From Corylus avellana (taxonomy: Eukaryota > Streptophyta > Magnoliopsida > Fagales > Betulaceae): a DNA stretch of 64,000 bases. The DNA is taken from positions 25,173,743-25,237,742 of the forward strand of contig NC_081541.1 in NCBI RefSeq assembly GCF_901000735.1. Reading direction: 5' to 3'. Positions 38,471 to 48,515 of this stretch are shown here, piece after piece. The position numbers and the translations under genes were made by a program. Under the pieces are notes generated by a model. It ran no database searches. It was not told where the DNA came from and was given only the letters and a program-made list of their open reading frames with translations. Each line of letters opens with the position of its first letter. Within the stretch, counting starts at the first letter, position 1.

Positions 38471-40046
38471 TTAGGGATCTAATAAGCATATAATTGGACA
38501 ATACACAATCACACATATATACCATGTAAAAATGAGTTATATGTCTTTTGTTCTAGTCAAAACATTATCCAATCAATTGAAATTTTGGACACGATTCCCA
38601 AGAGGTGACGTGGGACTAGGGTTGGCGTTGCACTCTATTGCATTGGCATCTGGCGGGAAACCTATGGCATGCCATGTGAAAAAAAAAAAAAATGGTGCAT
38701 GATTGACACTAGTGTGTCCAGCAAGAGTCCATTAACAATTTTCCAAGCTCCAGTCCAAATAAGTCCACAAGCCCAATAGAATACCAGGGCCCAAATTGAA
38801 GAGATCCTGATGTAGTCTAGAGAGTTCTAGTGAGTTCAAAAACATCATAGTCGTCCATTACTTCATCATTTCGAACACATGCCTAAGTCTAAATTGAAGT
38901 TCAGAATTTTATCTTTCCAACTAAAAGGGTTTCAGATCATTTGGAGTCGCGTGCCAAAAGTTATGACCATTTGAAGTGGAGTGGTTAGCTTTCTCGGGAA
39001 TATGCATTAAGGTGGCTGTTTGTCCCCTTGTCTGCTGCCCCACGAATTAATGATTGTTTTCTGTCATTATTACTTGTTTGACTTCATTAGATGCTTATCC
39101 TATGCTTAGAGGGTTGTTCTAAGCTTATATAATACTTGTGTGTGCAAGTGTAGGTTAGACTAGAATATTATGTTAAAAAACCAGCATTTGGCTTTTGAGA
39201 AGAGAGTTCTCCTTATATCTCTGTATCTCTTTGGTATAAGCCTTAAAGTGGTGAGTTATATGCCTTAGAGATCTAATATGCATATAATTGGACAATACAC
39301 AATCACACATATATACCATGTAAAAATGAGTTATATGTCTTTTTTTCACATCAAAACATTATCCAATCAATTGGAATTTTGGACACAATTCCCAAGAGGT
39401 GACGTGGGACTAGGGTTGGCGTTGCACTCTATTGCGTTGGCATCTGGCGGGAAACCTATGGCATGCCATGTGAAAAAAAAAATGGTGCATGATTGACACG
39501 GGTGTGTCCAACAAGAGTCCATTAACAATTTTCCAAGTTCCAGTCCAAATAAGTCTACAAGCCCAATAGAATGCCAAGGCCCAAATTGAAGGGATCCTGA
39601 TGCAGTCTAAAGAGTTCTAGTGAGTTCAAAAACATCATAGACATCCATTACTTCATCATTTCGAACACATGCCTAAGTCTAAATTGAAGTTTAGAATTTT
39701 ATCTTTCCAACTAAAAAGGTTTCAGATCATTTGGAGTCGCGTGCCAAAAGTTATGACCGTTTGAAGTGGAGTGGTTAGCTTTCTCGGGAATATGCATTAA
39801 GGTGGCTGTTTGTCCCCTTGTCTGCTGCCCCACGAATTAATGATTGTTTTCTGCCATTATTACTTGTTTAACTTCATTAGATGCTTATCATATGCTTAGA
39901 GGGTTGTTCTAAGCTTATATAATACTTGTGTGTGCAAGTGTAGGTCAGACTAGAATATTGTGTTAAAAAACCAGCATTTGGCTTTTGAGAGGAGAGTTCT
40001 CCTTGTATCTCTGTATCTCTTTTGTATAAGCCTTAAAGTGGTGAGT
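38471..40046. repeat. Tandem direct duplication, two units of about 790 bp
   Basis: Unit 1 (38471-39256) and unit 2 (39265-40046) align end to end with few differences, both running from TTAG(G/A)GATCTAATA to CCTTAAAGTGGTGAGT. Each contains the CACGTCACCT- and TGGCATGCC-type blocks. A TGGTATCAGTGAC primer-site-like sequence follows at about 40188, so the units may be part of an LTR region of a copia-like element. Confidence 0.8.
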
Positions 40047-40847
40047 GTTCTAGTTCTGTATCCTTTGTTATAATCCTTTGGGTGGTGATATTCTATATCT
40101 CTTTGGTGTTATCTCTTGGGTGGTGAACTTCTATCTGTGATTTGAGTGTGAATTTGTGTACTTGTTTTCTATCTCCATTTATGTCTGGTATCAGTGACTG
40201 AGTGTGAAGATGTTTGGTGGCATGTGGGGCGCATGTCAACATGGGAAGAATCTTCAAGCGGCATGTGAGGGTGTGTGATGGCTCCAATTGGATTAACTTA
40301 AATGGGGTGGATATATCGACTTCTGATCTTTCGATTAGCGGTTTTACCAACTCGAAAGTACACTTGGAAGACAAAAATCTAAATGAGGCAGTGTTGGAAG
40401 AACAGTGGAAAAATGGAGGAGATAAATGGTAAGGGTGACTTAAAAAGTGAGCTTTGATACCATATAGAAAACATGACTATATATATATTGAATAAGCCAG
40501 AAAATTGTACAGGAATGGCCTATATATAGAGGCTAGCAAACCTATTTGAGAGGCTTACCTACCAAAGTATACATACATGATTACCACAATACACTATTGG
40601 ACATAGAATTACCATAATACACCAACTACAATACGAACAAGAACATATTTCTTCATTGATCAAACTATACCACCATTGAAATACATGACAATAATTTTTT
40701 CTAAGTTACTAAAGTATATACATGATTGCAAGGCATCTCAGGCATCAAAGTGAACATTTTTTTTTTTCTTTTTTGGTAAATTATAGTAAGTAAATCTGAA
40801 TTCCAGAAAAAAAAAAAAAAAAAAAAAATCAAGAACACATTTGATTA
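40047..40847. other. LTR-like remnants with two primer-site-like motifs
   Basis: TGGTATCAGTGAC at about 40188 (plus) and the complement of TGGTATCAAAGC at about 40450 (minus) look like opposing tRNA-Met primer sites. The right part (40463-40760) would then be a minus-strand LTR fragment with a TATATATAG box. No gag or pol motif is seen between them. Confidence 0.35.
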
Positions 40848-42989
40848 TCAAGTACAATCTTGTAGTATTCTAACTGCTTGAGCTCGTTGTTCATCACTCA
40901 ATTCCGAGGGAAACTCAAGAAGAAACTTGATTCGAAGATCACCTCTCCTTCCTCTTTCTTTAGAGATTGGCATGCCTTGGCCCCTAATCACCTTTTCATA
41001 GCCTGGATATATGATATCATCGAATGACAAAGTCATCTTTTCACCTCCTAATAGAGGAACTGGAACTGAGCAACCAGTGAGAGCCTTCACCAAAGGGATC
41101 TCAATTCCTATTTCCAAATCGTCACCTTTCCTCCTAAACAAAGGGTGTGTTTTTTCATCAATGGAGAAGATTATATCAGCAGGGAGATACCCTGGTTTCT
41201 CATCACCCTTTCCCTCAAATGTTACCTTTGTTCCCTCCCTCCATCCTGGTTTCACTTTGATCTTCACTATCTCCTCTTCTTGGATGATTATCCTGCCATT
41301 TGGTACAATATTAATGTTAATTCAGACAAAATATATTTAAAAAAGTGTAATTTAAAAATAGTGATTTAAAAATGTGATTTTTTAAAATGTAGTTAAGTAT
41401 TTGGCCAAGTTGTAGCTTGACATTTAAAATTGCAGTTTAACTTTTAAAATTGTACGTTTTCAAAAAAATACTCTCTTACCTTCGATTTGAAAACGCAGAT
41501 TTTCTAAAAATGTGACCCCAAACAATCAATTTTCTGTGATTTGGTTTAAAATCGCACTTTTTGCCTATGAAATCGCAATGTCAAACACACCCTTAAAGTT
41601 TGTACATTTAACAGTAAACATGATGCTAGCTTTGAAAAGTCTTTTAAAAAATTTAAATGATGTGACATCATATACATCATTAAATACATTAACTTTAAAT
41701 CAAAACAGTGAAATGGATAATATCTATTTCATTTGAAATAAAAAAGATCATTATGCGACTGGAAAGGGGACAACCAAAAGGGATTCCTTAGGTCCCGTGC
41801 CTCATAAAACATTAAGTCTAAAATTTGACTCCCCTTAAGTGCAAATAATTTCTTAGAGTCACACTCGCGAGCAAAAACCCGAGCTTTATATCCTACTCGA
41901 GTGTGGAGAGGGTGTTATGCATGATGTCCCGCTAAGATGCCCTAATTAAAATTTAAAAAATAAAAAATAAAAATAAAATAAATAAAATTAAATAAAAAAA
42001 TTAAGGAAGATTAACAAACCCATTGTTGGTGATGACATCTCTTGTGATCATGATCTTCTTGACACATCCTTCAGACAACTCCTCAAGCGTGCACTTGAGC
42101 TTCTTCTCCACTGCTGGAGGTTTTCGCCGCGCAGTTGATTGCGAGAATATGATAGGGGTGGTGGACCTTCGGCCCACATCTTTTAATAGAGAAGCTTCCG
42201 TTTCCGATGAGCTCCTTCTACTCCTAGCACTTCTTGATTGAGAGTCTTCGGCTTCTGTGTGCGAAGAGAAAATCGGTGTTTTGATTTCTGGGGGTAAAAA
42301 GGGAAAGGGTATTTCGGTTTCTGAGTTGCTTCTTCTGCTCATAAGGCTCGATAGCGTGGTGGTGCTCTGCCCGCTTGAGCTGTTCGTCCAGGAGCGTGGG
42401 CTCGCCGGCGTCGGCGTCGGCGTTTTACTTCTTCTACTCCCATTCCTTGATAAAATGGAACCGGTAAACGGAATTTCGGTTTCGGAGTTGCTTCTTCTGC
42501 CCATTAGTTTGGATAGTGGGGTGGTGCTCCGCCGGCTTGCACTGTGCGGCCGGGAGTGTGGGCTTGGCGTTTTACTTCTACTCGCATTCCTTGATGTAAA
42601 GGACGCGCAGCGCGTGAAGTATAAGCTATCATCAATGTCTTCATCCTTTTTTCCATGGATTACCTATATTTGGAACACAAGTCCAAATTGAAAAACATGT
42701 AAAAACCCTACATAATTAAACGTATTTAATATAGTACTCTTATACGATGATTATCATATAGTTGGAATTACGTGACAATCGTGTAGCAATAGCAGTTTTC
42801 CATTAACATACGGGGAAACTACATTTACCTTGACATGTAAAAAAACAAAAGAAAAATTACTACCTTTTTTGTAATGTTCTTCATTTACCCTTTTAACTAT
42901 AATATTTTTGTAATGTTCCCACAATTTATCATTGGGTTGCAATGTCATTTTACGGTTCAAAATGACAAAAATATCTTGCCTCAGTAAGA

Positions 42990-43020
<31 letters not shown>

Positions 43021-43469
43021 AACTTCTTAAGGTACCCTAATAAATATGAATTTGGCGTAGATGTTGTAACGATCTCGATTTAATTGTAAGTTTTTTATAA
43101 AAAAGAGAGTAAAATTAAATCTGAATCGTTGAAAAAATTATAAAGCTAAATGGGTTGAAGAAAAGAAAAAAATCTTTATGGTATATATGTTTTCATTAGA
43201 AAATTTGTGTTGATATATATCAAAACAGATTGAAATATCATGTTGCATGGATCAATTTTGCATGAAAAAAAAAAAAAAGGGTTGGCGTTTACCGTGAACT
43301 CTTCATGATCAGCGCCGACGGATTTGGCATCGTGATGGAATTTTTTGGTGGGACTCTTATCGGGAAGCCATTTCATGAAGAGGGATTTGTATGCTTTGCA
43401 TATATCTTTCGAGATTCCCACCACACTGTAGAGATCAGGACTCGTGTGTGAACGTGGAGGATCTCCCAT
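40848..43469 (-). CDS. Class-B DnaJ/Hsp40-like protein with divergent J domain
   Basis: Three exons, 43293-43469, 42020-42663 and 40848-41292, give 1266 nt, 421 codons plus stop, all in phase. The product resembles Arabidopsis HSP40/DnaJ peptide-binding proteins such as At1g11040. Residues 10-45 are a partial J domain in which the Hsp70-activating HPD is LPD (residues 35-37) and the last helix is missing. Residues 80-240 are Ser/Arg/Thr/Pro-rich with three RRS(N/S)SETE repeats (about 115, 170 and 208). Residues 246-421 are the DnaJ C-terminal peptide-binding domains, with KCTLEELSEG, VKPGWREGTKVTF and GDLRIKFLLEFP. No zinc-finger domain, hence class B. It may bind clients without stimulating Hsp70; that is inference. 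Intron 2 holds part of a MITE. Confidence 0.88.
41335..41605. mobile_element. MITE in DnaJ intron 2, left end deleted
   Basis: Matches 55548-55807 of the second copy, ending AATGTCAAACACACC. The left terminal repeat, present in the other copy at 55522, is missing here. Confidence 0.6.
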
Positions 43470-43964
43470 GAAAAATAAAAAATGAAAAAAAGAGAGAGAT
43501 GGAGAAGATGGAACAGAGAAGAAAGGTTAAAAATGGAAATTAAGAGATTATGATAGGAAACAAAACATGAGAAAGCGTGTTGTAAGGGGGTTTTATAGGG
43601 GGAAAATCTGTTTGTTGTGAGATGGATGGGTCAGGTAAATTTGTTTCTCGATAAGGTTTTTCTTACACTAGTATTTGCTATTTTTAGAGACCGTTGGATT
43701 AGTCTATCTGTTCCGGGCACTACCCTTATATATATATATTGCCTTGGCAATCAATGAATCATGCATTTTCTGACCAATCAAATTTGTTGAATTTTACCCT
43801 GTTGGAACCAATTTTTAATTTTTAATTTTTAATTTTAATTAATACGTGTGAATTCTTGCAACAAGGTTTTTTAGTTTCCTATTTATCTACAAATAGGAGA
43901 AAAAAATTGTCATGGTCTCCACCCACTATCTTCTATAACAAGCCTAGAAAATTCTAGAAAATTC

Positions 43965-43999
<35 letters not shown>

Positions 44000-44013
44000 G
44001 AAAATTATGAATA
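43470..44013. repeat. Upstream flank of DnaJ copy 1, duplicated
   Basis: Near-identical to 57741-58270 apart from the length of the ATT microsatellite (43970-44000 here). It stops at the gap at 44014, while the second copy continues. Confidence 0.8.
43591..43600 (-). promoter_or_regulatory. Putative TATA box of the DnaJ-like gene, copy 1
   Basis: CCCTATAAAA on the minus strand, about 120 bp upstream of the start codon at 43469. The same motif is at 57867-57876 in copy 2. A motif match only. Confidence 0.5.
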
Positions 44014-44113
44014 NNNNNNNNNNNNNNNNNNNNNNNNNNNNNNNNNNNNNNNNNNNNNNNNNNNNNNNNNNNNNNNNNNNNNNNNNNNNNNNNNNNNNNN
44101 NNNNNNNNNNNNN
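44014..44113. other. Assembly gap, 100 N
   Basis: Exactly 100 N, at the right edge of the first DnaJ copy. Confidence 0.95.
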
Positions 44114-44410
44114 TATATGAAATGAATATGAATCAAATTAGATTTCCCACGACATTTCCATCATAGCAATAAAGAAAAAGATAATAATAATAATAATAAT
44201 AAATAAATAAATAAAAGCTAACAAAAACAAAATAATAAAGAAAAAAGAAACAAAACTCAAAACTACATCATCATTAGATTCATTACAAATTAGGTTCCCA
44301 TGGGCCATTATGCCCGGTGTTGTCCACTTGAAAGTCTTGAAGGATCCATGATCCATCTCATATAATCAAAGATATGAATTATGAAACACTACAAATATGC
44401 TCATTTTTTG
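44114..44410. other. AT-rich intergenic sequence
   Basis: Contains an AAT/AAAT microsatellite (44180-44215) and no recognisable gene. Confidence 0.45.
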
Positions 44411-44419
44411 ACTTTTTTA

Positions 44420-44721
44420 TTTTTATTTTTTTAACCGTGTCTGGTGGGTACCCGTCAGACCCCGTTACTGTTCGTCTAGCAGGTACCCGTCAGACCCAAT
44501 TAGTACCCGCCAGACCCAAACAGTAATCGGGTCTGACTGGTATCTGTCACACCCGAATAGTAACCGAGTCTGGCGGGTCGACCCGCCAGACACGAAATTA
44601 ACCAGGTCTTAAACGGGTAGACCCGATTAAGACCCGAACCCGATAAGGCCAAACCCAATACCTATTTTTTCCTGTCGTGTTCGTGTCGGGTTCGCGAGTC
44701 GTGTCAAAATTGCCAGCCCTA
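44420..44721. mobile_element. hAT-like element fragment, right end
   Basis: The right end, reversed, reads TAGGGCTGGCAATTTTGACA, a widespread plant hAT-MITE terminus, followed by repeated GGGTCTGGCGGGTACC-type motifs. The matching left terminus is not seen, so the element is truncated. Confidence 0.6.
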
Positions 44722-46136
44722 ACACTATCATACCTACCTTTAACTACTCTACATTTCATTTACAATTCTACCCTCCTTTTACTATACCAATACTATTATA
44801 CCTACCATTAACTATTCTACCTTCCTTTACTATTCTACCTACCAATACTATTCTTCCTACTATTTACTATCCTATTATTTTACCAATTACCATTCTCTAA
44901 TTACCATTCTCCGTAAATTCAGATAACACCGTAGATTCCTCAAGAATTAAAATCATTGGCTACTATGAATATTAAAATAATCATCATCAAAAACACAATT
45001 TGGAAAAATATGATATCATTTTGAAATATGACAAAATCATGCAAGTGTAGCGATTTTAAAATATGAAGGCTCGTCCATGACAACCGAATAAATTAATGTT
45101 AAGGTGACAAAATAAATTGTAAATTACATTTATATGTTTTAAACAATAATTAAGTTTTTTTTGAATTGTTATTTATTTCGGAACTCATATTTTTTTTGAT
45201 ATTTTTAATCAATATTTGTTCAATTTTTTTTTTTAATTTTGACCCTTCTGAATCAAAATCCTGGCTCCGCCATTGAGTTGTTGGGATCTATGTGTAAAAG
45301 CAAATTTCAATTTTTTTTTTTTTTATGCAGCGGAATAAGACGATCCCCAAGACCTTTTACCATCAAAACAAACATGTTCAGATCTAAGACAAACATACAA
45401 GTTATCAATACTTACATGTAGATTTGGCCTCTCCTAGGCAATGGGGCGTAGGAGTGTCCATCGATTCTTCTGTTGGTGTTGGATTGAGTAGTTGAAGTTC
45501 CAACATGCTTGAAAACTTCAAATATGAATCCATACTCATCTCGCCTTCATAGCGTTCTTCGTGTTCTTCATGGACTTGAAGAACATCTTTATGTTCTTCA
45601 TCATATTCATAAAGAATTTCTTGAAGACTTGAGAGTTGATCAAGAACTTCAAGATCTTCAAACAATTGGGGAGAAGATTACTCCATTAGACCTTCTCTTT
45701 GATGACTGACTATGACTGTGAGTGCAGGTTCACAACGTTTTCTCAAGAACAACAGAACACTAGAAGTAAAACTTTGGAGAGAAAAAACTCACAAGTAGTC
45801 GTGTATTCACTCTTGTGGGAAAGTGAAGTTGTGTTTTTTGTTTTCACAAAAATCACAAGTTTATGAATTGTTTCAAATTAATGTGTTCTTTGCTTCTCAA
45901 TTGCTCACCTATTTATAATACTGGATCCCAGGAGAAAATGAATTTTAAACCATGTGGGTCCTTATAGAAGTCAGCCAAGGGGGTCAAAAGACCACCCTTG
46001 CCCCTCCACTTACACGGCCATGGGGAGAAAAGATTCTTCCCATGCCCCTAGGCTAGGGCGCCCATTCCCACTTGGTTTAGCACTTAGGCTTGGGTTTTAT
46101 CCTCAAGCCCAATACTTCTTTCATTTTGTTAGTTTA
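44722..46136. other. Intergenic region including the duplicated LTR flank, right copy
   Basis: TAC/CTACC-rich sequence at 44722-44900, then AT-rich DNA. 45515-45755 duplicates 36276-36511. 45756-46136 has an inverted TATA-like CTATTTATAATAC box and could be an LTR of another element in minus orientation. A minus-strand acidic ORF (45405-45665) has no family I recognise. Confidence 0.4.
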
Positions 46137-47138
46137 TGTTTTGGCACATTCGGTTTGCATGTAAGTTGTTGAAAATGGGCACCTCAGCATGTCCAGAAAG
46201 CAGGATGCTAGAAGGCCTTGTCCGGACCGCTAGAAGCCAGGTTCGGACCCAATATCCAGAAAACACACTTTGAAGGGCATGTCCGGACCGTCAGAAGCCG
46301 AGTCCGAACACAATATCCAGCAAGTCAAATGTGAAGGGCCTGTCCGGACCGTTAGAAGCTAGGTCCGGACACTACATCCAGCAAGCCATTTTTTAGGGGC
46401 ATGTCCGGACCGCCAAAGGCTAGGTCCGGACCCAATTTCTAGCAAGCTGCATTTGAGAGGTAGGTCCGGACCTTCAGAAGCTGGGTCCGGACCCAATTTC
46501 TAGCAAGCCCATTTTGCATGGCCTGTCCGGACACATGACTTGGCTGTCCGGACACCACGTGATTACACATATGTAACCCTAGCCGTGTTCGAACACCCAC
46601 TTATCCCTGTCCGGACATGGCTGCTGAATTGTTGTTTAATTTTCTATTTAAACAAATTGTTTTGCCTATTAGACGTACGTATTTTGAGAGCAAAAACAGA
46701 GAGCTTAGAGAGAGATATTGTTCTAATTTAGGTGAGTTAAAATTAAATACGCGAAGCCAATCGGAGTTCCGGTGAAAGGAAATCTTATAGAAGAATTGTG
46801 TTAGATGTTCTGAAAAGGGCTACTGCGGTAGAAGTCAAGTGGGTCGCTTGTCGTGTGCAAGGAAGAGTCAATTACAAAGGTTTAATTCTTCTTGTATTCC
46901 TTATTCTTCTTATAGTGGATTGATTTCCTGGGTTTGGCTGCCCCGGAGAGGTTTTACATTTAGAGAGTTCTCTAAATGGTTTCCTCTTCGTAACCAAATA
47001 TCTGTGTTCTTGAATGTTCATTACATATCTGTATTTGGTTGAATATTAACTGTTAGGTTAACTCTTATTCCGCTTAATATTTGTGAAACACCTAGACATT
47101 TGAATAAGTGTCTTTTGGAGTCATATTTAGGTTTTTCA
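46137..47138 (+). repeat. 5' LTR of the Sirevirus-like element
   Basis: 1002 bp from TGTTTTGGCAC to TTTTTCA, two bases before the primer site. Six 61-bp units lie at 46219-46585, each beginning with a GTCCGGAC palindrome. A partial copy is at 36532-37209. Confidence 0.85.
46219..46585. repeat. 61-bp tandem repeats with GTCCGGAC palindromes
   Basis: Units begin at 46219, 46280, 46341, 46402, 46463 and 46524, a strict 61-bp period. Each has GTCCGGACC, an AGAAGC-like core and a second GGTCCGGAC. Such CpG-rich palindrome clusters are a known trait of Sirevirus LTRs. Confidence 0.85.
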
Positions 47139-47140
47139 AT

Positions 47141-47152
47141 TGGTATCAGAAC
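47141..47152 (+). promoter_or_regulatory. Primer-binding site, tRNA-Met type
   Basis: TGGTATCAGAAC, differing from the consensus TGGTATCAGAGC at one base, two bases after the LTR end. Confidence 0.8.
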
Positions 47153-47207
47153 AGGTTCACTCTGTGAAGAAATTTTTTCCTAAGTGTGATCCGAGACTCC
47201 ATATCAA

Positions 47208-48515
47208 ATGTCTTTTACTATTGCTCTTAATTCCCTTCCCGTCTTTGACGGAACAAATTATGCGCTTTGAAAAATTCGTATGAAAGCATACTTTAAATCC
47301 ATTAATGTATGGCATATTGTTGAATCTGGATAGACACGTCCAGACAAAGCAATAGCTGAATGGACAACGGAGGAAAAGAATAATGCTACTGCGAATGACA
47401 AAGCTATAAATGCTATTTACATCTTTGTTTCAAATGAAAAATTTTCAAGAATTTCTAGATGTGAGATAGCTAAGGAAGCTTGGGAAACTTTAGAAATCAC
47501 ACATGAAGGAACTAAGGTTGTTAGAACTTCAAAAATTCAAATGTTGGTTTCTCAGTTTGAGGAGATCAGAATGCAGGAAGATGAAACTTTTGATGAATTC
47601 TATTCAAAGCTTAGTGTCATTTGAAACTCTACTATTAATTTAGGAAAGAAAATGGATGATGCTAAAGTGGTTAAAAAAATCTTAAGATCTTTACGTGAGA
47701 GGTTTATACCTCAAATTGCTGCTATACAACAGAGCAAGGACTTAGATACTATGAGAGTAGAAGAACTTGTAGGTTCCCTTCAAACTTTTGAGCTAATTTT
47801 ACCCAAACACAAGAAAACTAAAAACATTGCTCTTAAGGCAAAAAATGTTAAAGTCAATTCTTGTGGTTCATCTGATGAGGATTCTGGGGATGATGAAGAA
47901 TTTGCCCCGTTTGTTAAAAAATTTAGAAAATTCTTTAGACCCGCGAATGGAAAGTTTAAAAATCGAGACTCAAAAGTTCCTGTGAAACCTAGAGGTGAAG
48001 TTAGGAGTAATCCACGAGAGAACTTAGAGACTGATCAAAAGGATAAGTTTACTAGTGGATGCAAATGCCATGAATGTGGGGATCGGGGTCATATTCGAAT
48101 TGAATGTGCTAATCTGAAAAAGTCCAAAGGTAAAGCTTTTAATGTCACTCAGAGTGATGAGTCGGATGATGAGAAATCCGAAGAAGAACTTGAAGGAGGA
48201 GTGAATTGTTTAGCTTTTACTGCTTCTTATGATAATGATTATAAGGTTGTTAACTCACCTCATATGCTAAACAAATCTGAAATTGAATCTGATGATGAGG
48301 TGGATTTACAAACTGCTTATAATAACTTGTTTGTGGAATGTGATAAATTGAACAAGCTGAATAGGAGAAATTTAAAAAATCTGAAAAAAGCTGAACTTGA
48401 GAAAGAGAGATTAATGAAATCTATGGATGAATGTCTAGCTATTCGAAACATCTTGACTTCTGAAAACCACATGCTGATTGCTAAAGTTAAATCTTTGGAA
48501 AAAGGACTTGAATGA
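47208..48515 (+). pseudogene. Copia gag, with premature stops
   Basis: Begins at the ATG at 47208, 70 bp after the LTR. Stops at 47268 (TGA), 47331 (TAG) and 47622 (TGA) break the N-terminal half. The first two fall where related gags usually have Trp, which fits G-to-A changes. After 47652 the frame is open for 287 codons: a gag core (LRERFIPQIAAIQ), one intact zinc knuckle (CHECGDRGHIRIEC; C-X2-C-X4-H-X4-C), an acidic linker and a Lys/Glu-rich coiled coil. The frame shifts in an A-run near 48500. Confidence 0.8.

Noticed and set aside
42257..42691. A 144-codon plus-strand frame repeated at 56454-56888
   Set aside because: It is antisense to exon 2 of the DnaJ-like gene; the spliced minus-strand product has a recognisable domain and consistent splice phases.
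45405..45665. An acidic minus-strand frame of 86 codons
   Set aside because: Part of it is duplicated at 36276-36511, where the frame is broken, and it lies in probable LTR flank.
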